A stretch of DNA of 11,763 nucleotides, from NCBI GenBank assembly GCA_003450915.1, contig DMEM01000010.1, positions 1 to 11,763 of the forward strand. The letters run 5' to 3'. This DNA is from Alphaproteobacteria bacterium (GTDB lineage Bacteria > Pseudomonadota > Alphaproteobacteria > UBA1280 > UBA12223). Both the position numbers and the translations under genes were made by a program. Shown here piece by piece: positions 1 through 6,235 of this stretch (the stretch's first letter is position 1; every line of letters starts with the position of its first letter). The notes under the pieces were generated by a model. That model saw only the letters and a list, made by a program, of their open reading frames with translations, made no database searches and was not told where the DNA came from.

Positions 1-2
1 TA

Positions 3-203
3 TTAGCTAAAGTAGAACACTGTTATAGTCCTTGTAAAGGTGTAGATGTTATAAAGGAGGCTACTCGTTACAATGTTGGTTTTAAAGTAGTTGAAGGAAA
101 ACTGTCTTTAGCGAAGATAGAAAAAGAAAATAGATATGAAAAGACAAATGAATATGATAAGTACAGCTACTATGCTAGTAGAAATAGCCAAATGGCAAGC
201 TAA
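3..203 (+). CDS. 3' end of an unidentified protein gene (5'-truncated)
   Basis: An open frame enters from the left edge and runs 66 codons to a TAA at 201-203; the other two forward frames stop within the first ten bases. The visible C-terminal part is hydrophilic and rich in Lys, Glu, Tyr and Asn, with two cysteines close together near the left edge (C-Y-S-P-C) and a polar tail ending in Q-M-A-S. There is no membrane segment. An intrinsic terminator follows 17 nt after the stop, which supports this being the true 3' end of a transcribed gene. I do not recognise the family, and the start lies outside the window. Confidence 0.6.
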   Translation, partial: LAKVEHCYSPCKGVDVIKEATRYNVGFKVVEGKLSLAKIEKENRYEKTNEYDKYSYYASRNSQMAS

Positions 204-220
204 GAAAAATTTTATATATT

Positions 221-250
221 AAAAACCTAACTTTAATGTTGGGTTTTTTA
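221..250 (+). terminator. Intrinsic terminator of the left-edge gene
   Basis: An AAAAACCTAAC arm pairs with GTTGGGTTTTT (one T-G wobble) around a short CTTTAAT-type loop, and the right arm runs into a T-rich tract. It lies just after the stop at 203. Confidence 0.75.
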
Positions 251-256
251 TTTTAT

Positions 257-285
257 TTGCAATGCTATAGATTGTACAGTATACT
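257..285 (+). promoter_or_regulatory. Sigma-70-type promoter for the 128-aa gene
   Basis: A TTGCAA -35 box (257-262) and a TATACT -10 box (280-285) are separated by 17 bp. The predicted start near 292 would give a leader of about 45 nt. It sits directly between the upstream terminator and the gene at 337. Call by motif only. Confidence 0.5.
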
Positions 286-336
286 ACCTAAAGTATTTTA
301 TTAAATAATATTCAGTGGTATATCTGGTGGGGATAA

Positions 337-723
337 ATGATTAATATAGCAAATAGTAAGGCAAATGCTAAAATATTGGTAGACCGATTTTTAAAATCAG
401 GAGAGCAGCCTGACTTTATGGAGAGGTTTCATCATGAAGACTGTTTTGTTAAGGCTAATTTTTCTAGTTATTGTGCAAGTTATGTAATTAACAAGTTTAG
501 AGTTTATGCTGCTATAGCTAGCTTTAGAGTAATTGATTGCGGAGAAGGTTATCGAGAAGAGGAATTATTTAGATTGGAAACTTGTGATTTTTTATGTTAT
601 GGAGATGATCTTGTTGAGGAAATAATTGCTAATAGTCTTGATTTTAAAGTAAAGAATGGGATGTTACAGATTATTAAGTTGAAACAAGGTCAAAAAGCAG
701 AGCTTAAATATAAATTGTTATAA
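337..723 (+). CDS. Hypothetical protein, 128 aa, monocistronic
   Basis: I do not recognise this family. The protein is soluble-looking with no signal peptide or membrane helix. It has four cysteines (residues about 36, 45, 67 and 82 region) and a Lys-rich C-terminal end. The ATG at 337 is preceded by a purine-rich GGTGGGGA ribosome site (326-333) at close spacing. The gene is isolated: a terminator and promoter lie upstream and another terminator downstream, so it looks like an independent one-gene unit. Codon use is AT-rich like the rest of the window, so there is no compositional sign of recent transfer. Function unknown; the reading frame and expression signals are what support it. Confidence 0.7.
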   Translation: MINIANSKANAKILVDRFLKSGEQPDFMERFHHEDCFVKANFSSYCASYVINKFRVYAAIASFRVIDCGEGYREEELFRLETCDFLCYGDDLVEEIIANSLDFKVKNGMLQIIKLKQGQKAELKYKLL

Positions 724-766
724 TTAATAAGATAAGATATAGTAATTGCTTAAGTTATTGAAAATT

Positions 767-799
767 TAAAAGTCTTAGTAAAAAAACTAAGTCTTTTTT
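767..799 (+). terminator. Intrinsic terminator of the 128-aa gene
   Basis: An AAAAG-t-CTTAGT arm pairs with ACTAAG-t-CTTTT, with a single T-T mismatch and an A-rich loop, and is followed by a run of T at 793-800. It lies 43 nt after the stop at 723. Confidence 0.75.
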
Positions 800-814
800 T
801 TATTCACTTTTTTC

Positions 815-843
815 TTGAAAATTAAAAACCATAGTACTATAAT
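815..843 (+). promoter_or_regulatory. Near-consensus promoter for the 56-aa ORF
   Basis: TTGAAA (815-820), a 17-bp spacer and a perfect TATAAT (838-843). The predicted start is near 850, leaving a leader of about 98 nt before the ATG at 948. This is one of the best sigma-70 matches in the window. Confidence 0.6.
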
Positions 844-849
844 GGTTTT
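825..849. promoter_or_regulatory. Operator-like palindrome over the -10 box
   Basis: AAAACCAT (825-832) and its exact reverse complement ATGGTTTT (842-849) flank a 9-bp centre. The inner ATAGTACTAT (831-840) is itself a perfect palindrome. The TATAAT -10 box at 838-843 lies inside the repeat, so a dimeric regulator bound here would block RNA polymerase. It could instead be chance in AT-rich DNA. The binding protein is unknown. Confidence 0.45.
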
Positions 850-947
850 ATTACAAGAATAAGATAGCTTTTTAAAGATACAACTGAAAATTATATAGGA
901 TATGATTAAAAATTTTTTTTAACGTGTGAAGGTTCAAGGAGTCTGTT

Positions 948-1118
948 ATGGACAGTGAAGTAATTGCAAACTACTGCGGCAATGAAAGTGTTTTTCAAGA
1001 GTTTGAAAACACAAAAAAAGAGTCACGACAAAAAAGAATAACGCCTAAAAAGAATATTGATCTACTGGATCAATATGAGGGATTCCCTTATCATGATTTA
1101 GGGCTTCCAGTGTCCTAA
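948..1118 (+). CDS. Small hypothetical protein, 56 aa
   Basis: The ATG at 948 is preceded by an AAGGAG site at 936-941, and the frame runs 56 codons to TAA at 1116. An in-frame stop at 927-929 excludes a longer form unless an alternative start is used. The peptide is highly charged: an acidic N-terminal part with one Cys, a basic middle stretch (K-K-E-S-R-Q-K-R, then P-K-K), and a C-terminal tail with E-G-F-P-Y-H-D and a final P-V-S. It has no signal peptide or membrane helix. A near-consensus promoter with an overlapping palindrome precedes it and an intrinsic terminator follows, so it is a complete small transcription unit. No family recognised. Confidence 0.6.
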   Translation: MDSEVIANYCGNESVFQEFENTKKESRQKRITPKKNIDLLDQYEGFPYHDLGLPVS

Positions 1119-1140
1119 TAATGATATAAATAAAATACGA

Positions 1141-1170
1141 GAAAAGGCCTGTTTTATACAGGTCTTTTTG
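1141..1170 (+). terminator. Intrinsic terminator of the 56-aa gene
   Basis: AAAAGGCCTGT (1142-1152) pairs with ACAGGTCTTTTT (1158-1169) around a TTTAT loop, with one G-T wobble. The right arm ends in a T tract. It lies 23 nt after the 56-aa ORF and before the nrdR promoter. Confidence 0.8.
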
Positions 1171-1196
1171 CTTGTAGTATAATCAGCTATTAATAC

Positions 1197-1225
1197 TTGT
1201 TAATTGATACTAAATATGGTATAAT
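1197..1225 (+). promoter_or_regulatory. Promoter of the nrdR-nusB-lpxD-clpP operon
   Basis: TTGTTA (1197-1202), a 17-bp spacer and a perfect TATAAT (1220-1225), with TG at 1217-1218 forming an extended -10. The predicted start is near 1232, about 38 nt before the nrdR start. No clear NrdR-box pair was seen nearby, so autoregulation is not evident. Confidence 0.65.
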
Positions 1226-1269
1226 CTATCGTAGTTTAAACTAAATTTTAAAAGGAATTACTAGTAAAT

Positions 1270-1731
1270 ATGAAATGTCCATTTTGCGGGTTTGATGACT
1301 CACAAGTTAAAGACTCACGTAGTTCAGAGGATAACTCTGCGATTAGACGTCGTCGTGAATGCATGAAGTGTAAGCAAAGATTCACTACATTTGAAAGAAT
1401 TGAATCAGCTAACTTGATGATTGTTAAAAGAGATGATACACGACAAATTTATGACAGAAACAAACTGTTTAGAAGTATCGCAACTCCACTACAAAAAAGA
1501 GCAACAACCACACAAGAAATTGAATCAATTGTTAAAGACGTTGAGGCTGTTCTTAATGATACAGCTGTAAAAAGAGAAGTTCAATCAGCAACAATTGGTA
1601 AAATTGTTTTACAACAACTAAAAGAAATTGATTTTGTTGCATATGTTCGTTATGCATCAATCTATCACGAATTTTCAGAGTTAGATGACTTTGAAGAAAT
1701 TCTAGCTCAATTAAAAAAAGGAAATAAATAA
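1270..1731 (+). CDS. nrdR: Transcriptional repressor NrdR
   Basis: NrdR senses ATP/dATP and represses ribonucleotide reductase genes. The 153-aa length is typical of the family. An N-terminal zinc ribbon is visible with Cys3, Cys6, Cys31 and Cys34, followed by the conserved Arg-rich run (R26-R29) and the F-T-T-F-E-R motif near residues 38-43. The ATP-cone domain occupies roughly residues 46-136 and starts with I-V-K-R. The ATG at 1270 has an AAGGA site at 1252-1256, a rather long spacing of 13 nt. It is the first gene of the operon and ends 3 nt before nusB. In many proteobacteria nrdR is followed by rib genes and nusB; the rib genes are absent here. Confidence 0.96.
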   Translation: MKCPFCGFDDSQVKDSRSSEDNSAIRRRRECMKCKQRFTTFERIESANLMIVKRDDTRQIYDRNKLFRSIATPLQKRATTTQEIESIVKDVEAVLNDTAVKREVQSATIGKIVLQQLKEIDFVAYVRYASIYHEFSELDDFEEILAQLKKGNK

Positions 1732-1734
1732 GCA

Positions 1735-2238
1735 ATGAAATTTAATTTACAAGACTTATTAAATCAATACGGCTCACAAAAATCATTAGATGACTTCCCT
1801 GAAGATAAAGTTAGATTTACAGATGATAAAAGAACTGAAGCAAGACTATTAGCAGTACAAACTGTTTTTACAAGCTTAAGTGAAGAAAAATCAACAACTG
1901 GTTTAATTAATGAATCTTTAGAATACTGTGGTCTAAAATCAGCTCACTTAGATAAAAAACTATTTGCTAAAATTGCAGAGCAAGCTTTAAACAATAAAGA
2001 AAATGCTGTTGAAGAAATTTCATTAAACTTAGATGAATCTTGGACTTTTGCAAGAATTGACCAAGTAACAGCAGCTATTTTAATTACTGCAATTTCAGAG
2101 CTTATGACTAAAGAAAATCCAGTACAAGTTTTAGTAAGTGAATATATGGCTTTAGCACATGCTTTCTTAGAAGAAGACAATTCTAAGTTTATTCACGGTG
2201 TTTTAGCTTCAGTTATTAAAAAGTATAACTTAGCTTAA
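1735..2238 (+). CDS. nusB: Transcription antitermination protein NusB
   Basis: NusB binds boxA RNA together with NusE (S10) and promotes antitermination in rRNA operons. The all-helical NusB domain begins near residue 33 (R-T-E-A-R, then L-A-V-Q-T-V-F). The family signatures W103...R107-I-D and F-I-H-G-V-L at 152-157 (usually F-V-N-G-V-L) are visible. The protein is 167 aa, longer than the roughly 140 aa of E. coli NusB because of a polar N-terminal extension of about 30 residues. The AAAGGA ribosome site at 1717-1722 lies inside the nrdR end, and only 3 nt separate the genes, so translation is likely coupled. lpxD follows after 17 nt. Confidence 0.9.
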   Translation: MKFNLQDLLNQYGSQKSLDDFPEDKVRFTDDKRTEARLLAVQTVFTSLSEEKSTTGLINESLEYCGLKSAHLDKKLFAKIAEQALNNKENAVEEISLNLDESWTFARIDQVTAAILITAISELMTKENPVQVLVSEYMALAHAFLEEDNSKFIHGVLASVIKKYNLA

Positions 2239-2255
2239 TTTTAGGAGAAAATTCT

Positions 2256-3269
2256 ATGTCTAACTATCATAATAATAATGGACCTTTTACGGTTTCTGAA
2301 CTTGCAAAAATGATTAACTGCGAATTTACAGGCAATGGTGAGTCTAAAATTGTAGGAATTAATGCAATTCAAGAAGCAAACTCTAATGAGTTAGCATTTT
2401 TAGATAATCCCAAATATGCAAAGTTTTTATCAAATACAAATGCTGGCGTTGTGGTAGTTAAACCTGAATTAGCAGAAGAACTACCTGAAAATGTTTCAGC
2501 TATCTTAAGTTCTAACCCTCACCCTGATTATGCTAAGATTTCAAACATTTTTTACGCTGATAAACCTCAAGTTGGTTTTATTTCAGATAAAGCAGAAATC
2601 CATGAAACAGCTACATTAGGTCAAAATGTTGTGATTGAAGCTGGTGTTGTAATTTGTGAAGGTGTTAAAGTTGCAAATAATGTTAAAATTGGTGCAAACT
2701 CATACTTAGCTAAAAATGTTGAAATTGGTGCAAATACTGTTATTAAAAATAATGTTTCAATTGAATGTACTTCAATTGGCACAAATTGTTTAATCCATGC
2801 AGGTGTTCGTTTAGGCCAAGATGGTTTCGGCTTTGCTTATGATCCTGCTAATGTTATTCTTGTTAAGGTTCCACAAGTTGGTGCTGTTAAAATTGGTCAC
2901 TATGTTGAAATTGGCGCTAATACAACAATCGACAGAGGTTCATTACTAGATACTGAAATCGGAGATATGACAAAAATTGATAACTTAGTTCAAATTGGTC
3001 ATAATGTAAAAGTTGGTAAAATGTGCCAAATTGTTGCGCAAACAGGTATCGCAGGTTCTACAACAATTGGCGATGGCTGTATTTTTGGTGGACAGTCAGG
3101 TGTAGCAGGGCATTTAACAATTGCTGATAGAGTAATGCTAGCAAGTAAAGGCGGAATTTCTAAAAATATTACCAAGGCTGGTGAAGTTCTTGGTGGCTTC
3201 CCGGCTGTTCCAATCCAGCAGTGGAGAAAAGGCCATGCTGTATTAATGCGTCTGGTTAAGAAAAAATAA
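2256..3269 (+). CDS. lpxD: UDP-3-O-(3-hydroxyacyl)glucosamine N-acyltransferase LpxD
   Basis: LpxD transfers a hydroxyacyl chain from acyl carrier protein to the 2-amino group of UDP-3-O-acylglucosamine, the third step of lipid A synthesis, in the cytoplasm. The 337-aa length fits the family. The N-terminal uridine-binding domain (about 10-100) has the F-T-V-S-E-L-A start and the L-A-F-L-D-N-P-K-Y motif at 46-54. Many left-handed beta-helix hexapeptide repeats follow (about 110-305). His249 (I-G-H-N-V) and His286 (A-G-H-L) match the catalytic and second active-site histidines of E. coli LpxD. The end, G-G-F-P-A-V-P-I...W-R, is also typical. An AGGAG site at 2243-2247 sets the start. Its presence implies an LPS-containing outer membrane. 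Confidence 0.96.
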   Translation: MSNYHNNNGPFTVSELAKMINCEFTGNGESKIVGINAIQEANSNELAFLDNPKYAKFLSNTNAGVVVVKPELAEELPENVSAILSSNPHPDYAKISNIFYADKPQVGFISDKAEIHETATLGQNVVIEAGVVICEGVKVANNVKIGANSYLAKNVEIGANTVIKNNVSIECTSIGTNCLIHAGVRLGQDGFGFAYDPANVILVKVPQVGAVKIGHYVEIGANTTIDRGSLLDTEIGDMTKIDNLVQIGHNVKVGKMCQIVAQTGIAGSTTIGDGCIFGGQSGVAGHLTIADRVMLASKGGISKNITKAGEVLGGFPAVPIQQWRKGHAVLMRLVKKK

Positions 3270-3296
3270 AAATTTAATAAAAAAAGGAATTTAAAT

Positions 3297-3899
3297 ATGA
3301 TGAATACATTAGTTCCAATGGTTGTTGAGCAAACTGCAAAAGGTGAAAGATCTTTTGATATTTACTCAAGACTATTAAAAGAAAGAATTATATTTCTAAC
3401 AGGTCAAGTTGAAGATAACATGGCAAATTTAATTGTTGCTCAGTTATTATTCTTAGAAGCTGAAGATCCTGAAAAAGATATTTACCTATACATTAACTCA
3501 CCAGGTGGTGTTGTAACTGCAGGTATGTCTATTTTAGATACAATGAACTTTATTAAGCCAAATGTTGTAACTATTTGCATGGGGCAAGCTTGCAGTATGG
3601 GTTCATTCTTACTTGCAGCAGGTGCAAAAGGCAAGCGTTATGCTTTAGCAAACTCAAGAGTTATGATTCACCAGCCTTTAGGTGGTTATCAAGGTCAAGC
3701 TAGTGATATTGCAATTCACGCTAAAGAAATTATTGACAATAAGAAAAAATTAAATACAATGCTATCTGATTATACAGGTCAAGACTTTGAAAAAGTTGAA
3801 CAAGATACAGATCGTGATAACTTCTTATCAGCTGAAGAAGCAAAAGAATACGGCTTAGTAGATCACGTAATCACTTCAAGGGATTCTTTAGGCGACTAA
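3297..3899 (+). CDS. clpP: ATP-dependent Clp protease proteolytic subunit ClpP
   Basis: ClpP forms the tetradecameric serine peptidase chamber fed by ClpX. The 200-aa length is usual. The catalytic triad is Ser100 (A-C-S-M-G), His125 (M-I-H-Q-P) and Asp174 (T-D-R-D). The oligomer motif I-N-S-P-G-G-V-V at 66-73 is intact. The mature start is probably near the P-M-V-V-E-Q-T segment after a short propeptide. Two adjacent ATGs (3297 and 3300) are possible; the AAGGA site at 3284-3288 is 8 nt from the first and 11 nt from the second. It is the last gene of the nrdR operon, 27 nt after lpxD. Unusually, clpX does not follow directly: a pilin-like gene intervenes. Confidence 0.97.
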   Translation: MMNTLVPMVVEQTAKGERSFDIYSRLLKERIIFLTGQVEDNMANLIVAQLLFLEAEDPEKDIYLYINSPGGVVTAGMSILDTMNFIKPNVVTICMGQACSMGSFLLAAGAKGKRYALANSRVMIHQPLGGYQGQASDIAIHAKEIIDNKKKLNTMLSDYTGQDFEKVEQDTDRDNFLSAEEAKEYGLVDHVITSRDSLGD

Positions 3900-3910
3900 T
3901 TCACTTTTAT

Positions 3911-3946
3911 TAACCAAGGCATGTAGTTTTACTACTCTGTTGGTTA
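3911..3946. other. Nested stem-loop after clpP
   Basis: TAACCAA (3911-3917) pairs exactly with TTGGTTA (3940-3946), and inside it GTAGT (3923-3927) pairs with ACTAC (3931-3935). No T tract follows, so it is not a standard intrinsic terminator. It may stabilise the operon's 3' end or act as a weak terminator or processing site. Confidence 0.45.
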
Positions 3947-4004
3947 TAAAAGGTAAATTATCCATCCTAAATAATTTCCTTGATTATTGCTGGTAGATAC
4001 TACA

Positions 4005-4035
4005 CGGATATTCCAGACTTGACCTGGAATATCTG
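4005..4035. other. Strong hairpin in the leader of the first pilin-like gene
   Basis: GATATTCCAG (4007-4016) and CTGGAATATC (4024-4033) form a perfect 10-bp stem with a 7-nt loop, extendable to 12 bp with one wobble. It ends 10 nt before the AGGGGA ribosome site (4045-4050) of the gene at 4060. No T tract follows. It could be an operator for a dimeric regulator or a 5'-UTR structure affecting mRNA stability. Confidence 0.5.
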
Positions 4036-4059
4036 CAAAAAAATAGGGGATTTAGGGAA

Positions 4060-4638
4060 ATGACTAATAAAAAAGGTGCAATGTTCGGACTTGACGCTCG
4101 TATTGCTCTAGCAATTTTTGGAGCACTTTCTGTTATTTCAGGAGCATCACTTTATTCAGCAATTCAAAATGCTAAAGTAACAGCCTTAAATCAGTCTATT
4201 GTAGAGCTAGATAAAGCAATAGAGCAATATTATTTAGATACCGGAGAGATGTTAGGACAGTCTGGCTCTGTACATGGCCCTCATGATGCTTTACTAATAG
4301 GCGATTTGTTGCAAAATGATAGAGGTTTAAAGGGGTGGAATGGTCCTTATATACAAGAAGGTTTCTATAATTATGGAACAAATAGTTCAATCACTACAAA
4401 ACTTGGAGAATTATTAATTTCCACAGAAGTTGATCTAAATGATTCTAGTGATAAAACTGCATGTATAAGTTCATCAAAATCATGTATTGCAAAGATTGAG
4501 TTTTTGTGTGGTGATCCTTTCAATTTGAGCTGTGGAAAATACTTTGATCCTCTTGTTGCTAAATATCCTTCTAGATATGTAAAAGCAGTAGGCGGACATT
4601 ATTCATATTTTACAAATATACCATTTCATATAAAATAA
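4060..4638 (+). CDS. Type IV pilin/pseudopilin-like protein, copy 1
   Basis: A 192-aa protein with a short basic leader (K4, K5), G6-A7 and then a long hydrophobic helix to about residue 36, resembling a class III prepilin signal. If a prepilin peptidase cuts after Ala7, the mature protein starts M-F-G-L-D, with Asp12 in the place of the usual Glu5. Y-Y-L-D at 57-60 and G-W-N-G-P-Y at 92-97 recall the alpha helix and loop of GspG-type major pseudopilins. The C-terminal part is specific to this copy and has four cysteines (135, 142, 150, 158), possibly two disulfides, fitting an exported protein. The AGGGGA site at 4045-4050 supports the start. Residues 5-39 match the gene at 11119 at 33 of 35 positions. 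No secretion ATPase or prepilin peptidase gene is in the window. The exact role (pilus, secretion or uptake) is unknown. Confidence 0.75.
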   Translation: MTNKKGAMFGLDARIALAIFGALSVISGASLYSAIQNAKVTALNQSIVELDKAIEQYYLDTGEMLGQSGSVHGPHDALLIGDLLQNDRGLKGWNGPYIQEGFYNYGTNSSITTKLGELLISTEVDLNDSSDKTACISSSKSCIAKIEFLCGDPFNLSCGKYFDPLVAKYPSRYVKAVGGHYSYFTNIPFHIK

Positions 4639-4647
4639 AATGAAATG
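4622..4647. repeat. Inverted repeat spanning the stop codon of pilin copy 1
   Basis: CATTTCAT (4622-4629) and ATGAAATG (4640-4647) are exact reverse complements around a 10-nt AT-only loop that contains the stop codon. No T tract follows, so termination is uncertain. It could mark the transcript's 3' end or be chance in AT-rich DNA. Confidence 0.35.
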
Positions 4648-4656
4648 ATTAAAATA

Positions 4657-4685
4657 TTGACTATTTGTTGATAAAACTATAAAAT
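4657..4685 (+). promoter_or_regulatory. clpX promoter
   Basis: TTGACT (4657-4662), a 17-bp spacer and TAAAAT (4680-4685). The predicted start near 4692 gives a leader of about 26 nt, which includes the AAGGA site at 4704-4708. This lets clpX be transcribed independently of clpP and of the intervening pilin-like gene. Confidence 0.6.
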
Positions 4686-4717
4686 TAAGCGATATTTAAA
4701 TAAAAGGAATTAAAATT

Positions 4718-5950
4718 ATGACAGATATGATGGGACCAAAATGTTCTTACTGTGGCAAACCTCATAGTGAAGTTAAAACTATGATTGGTGATGCAACAGG
4801 TGATAGTTTTATTTGTAATGAATGTGCAGCATTATGCCTACAAATTACAGAAAATAACGAAGAGCAAGAAGTTAAAGAACTAAAAATTCAAAAACCTAAA
4901 GAGATTAAAGCTACTTTAGATGATTATGTTATTGGTCAAGAAAAAGCTAAAAAAGCTCTATCAGTTGCTGTTTATAACCACTATAAAAGATTAAAAACAG
5001 TTAAAGCTGATGATATTGAAATTCAAAAATCAAATATTTTATTAATTGGTTCAACAGGTTCAGGTAAAACATTACTAGCAAGAACTTTAGCAAAAGTTTT
5101 AGATGTTCCATTTGCAGTAGCTGATGCAACAACATTAACAGAGGCTGGTTATGTAGGTGATGATGTTGAAAGTATTATTTTAAATCTTGTTCAAGCTGCT
5201 GACTATGATATTTCAAAAGCTGAAAAAGGCATTATCTATATTGATGAGATCGATAAGATTACAAGAAAAGCTGATAATCCTTCAATTACACGTGATGTAT
5301 CAGGTGAAGGTGTGCAGCAAGCATTACTAAAAATTATTGAAGGTACAGTTGCAACAGTTCCACCTAAAGGTGGCAGAAAGCATCCTAACCAAGAACTTAT
5401 TAAAGTAGATACTTCAAATATTTTAGTAATTGCTGGCGGTGCGTTCTCAGGCTTAGAAAAAATTATTTCTCAAAGACAGGTTAAAACAGGTATTGGTTTT
5501 AATGCTGCAGTTCAATCAAAAGATGAACGTGACATGGGTGAAATATTTAAAGAAGTTGAGGTAGCAGATTTACAAAAATACGGACTTATCCCAGAATTTA
5601 TCGGTCGTTTACCAGTTATTGCAAGTTTAGAAGACTTAGATGAAAGTGCATTAATTCAAATTCTAACAGCTCCTAAAAATGCATTAACAAAGCAGTATAA
5701 GCACTTATTTAGCTTTGAAGATATTACTCTTGAATTTGATGCTCAAGCATTAAAAGAAGTAGCTAAAAAAGCATTAGATAGAAAAACTGGTGCCCGTGGT
5801 TTAAGAGCAATCTTAGAAGAGCTTCTACAAGATCTAATGTACGAACTACCAAGTTCTGAAAATGTTGAAAAAGTAGTAATTACAAAAGATTTTGTTTTAG
5901 GTAAAAAAGATGCTGAAGTTATTGTTAAATCGGTAGAGAAAATAGCATAA
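4718..5950 (+). CDS. clpX: ATP-dependent Clp protease ATP-binding subunit ClpX
   Basis: ClpX is the hexameric AAA+ unfoldase that feeds proteins into ClpP. The 410-aa length is normal. The N-terminal zinc-binding domain has Cys9, Cys12, Cys33 and Cys36. The Walker A motif G-S-T-G-S-G-K-T is at 111-118, the pore-1 loop G-Y-V-G at 144-147, Walker B I-I-Y-I-D-E-I-D at 172-179, the R-K-H loop at 220-222, the ClpP-docking I-G-F at 259-261, and sensor-2 G-A-R-G at 358-361. All are intact, so it should pair with the ClpP encoded upstream. The AAGGA site at 4704-4708 supports the ATG at 4718. A strong terminator follows. The odd point is its separation from clpP by a pilin-like gene. Confidence 0.98.
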   Translation: MTDMMGPKCSYCGKPHSEVKTMIGDATGDSFICNECAALCLQITENNEEQEVKELKIQKPKEIKATLDDYVIGQEKAKKALSVAVYNHYKRLKTVKADDIEIQKSNILLIGSTGSGKTLLARTLAKVLDVPFAVADATTLTEAGYVGDDVESIILNLVQAADYDISKAEKGIIYIDEIDKITRKADNPSITRDVSGEGVQQALLKIIEGTVATVPPKGGRKHPNQELIKVDTSNILVIAGGAFSGLEKIISQRQVKTGIGFNAAVQSKDERDMGEIFKEVEVADLQKYGLIPEFIGRLPVIASLEDLDESALIQILTAPKNALTKQYKHLFSFEDITLEFDAQALKEVAKKALDRKTGARGLRAILEELLQDLMYELPSSENVEKVVITKDFVLGKKDAEVIVKSVEKIA

Positions 5951-5969
5951 AATAAAACATACTTAAAAA

Positions 5970-6001
5970 CAAGGGATAGCTAATTAGCTATCCTTTTTTT
6001 T
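5970..6001 (+). terminator. Intrinsic terminator of clpX
   Basis: GGATAGCT (5974-5981) pairs perfectly with AGCTATCC (5986-5993) around AATT, and extends with A-T pairs into a run of eight or more T. It lies about 20 nt after the clpX stop. Confidence 0.85.
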
Positions 6002-6166
6002 AATATAAGTTTAGGCATTATGTTGTAGGCGTTTTTATCACTTTTTAGTAGATGTGTACGATTACTTTTGAATCTAGTAAAATGTTGTTCAAGAGTTTTA
6101 GTTATGTTGTTTTTTAGTTAAATACTGAACATAAAGAAGCTGTAATAGCTTTTCTTTTTTATTGGC
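6002..6166 (+). other. Gap between the clpX terminator and the unknown-pair promoter
   Basis: No credible ORF: the longest ATG frame here is about 20 codons without a ribosome site. The only structure is the possible weak terminator at 6131-6160. A small RNA is conceivable, but no good promoter for one was found. Confidence 0.5.
6131..6160 (+). terminator. Possible weak terminator in the clpX to 6236 gap
   Basis: AGAAGCT (6135-6141) pairs with AGCTTTT (6147-6153) around GTAAT with one wobble, or with a bulge to CTTT, and six T follow. No gene lies between it and the clpX terminator. It could end a short untranslated RNA from 6002-6130, act as a backup for clpX, or be chance. Confidence 0.35.
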
Positions 6167-6195
6167 TTGATATAGCTCTAAAGGAGTACTATATT
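6167..6195 (+). promoter_or_regulatory. Promoter of the two-gene unknown operon
   Basis: TTGATA (6167-6172), a 17-bp spacer and TATATT (6190-6195). The predicted start near 6202 gives a leader of about 34 nt ending in the GGAG site at 6227-6230. Confidence 0.6.
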
Positions 6196-6235
6196 AAAAT
6201 TACCATTTTTATATGCTGGCGTTTATGGAGTTTTT

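Noticed and set aside
1553..2180. Minus-strand open frames inside nrdR and nusB
   Set aside because: They are antisense to well-identified conserved genes and have low-complexity composition.
3900..4059. A tRNA or other known RNA gene in the clpP to pilin gap
   Set aside because: The two hairpins do not form a cloverleaf, and no TTC-arm or CCA-type features are present.
6052..6117. Short ATG frame of about 21 codons in the gap after clpX
   Set aside because: No ribosome site, no promoter and no conserved-looking sequence.
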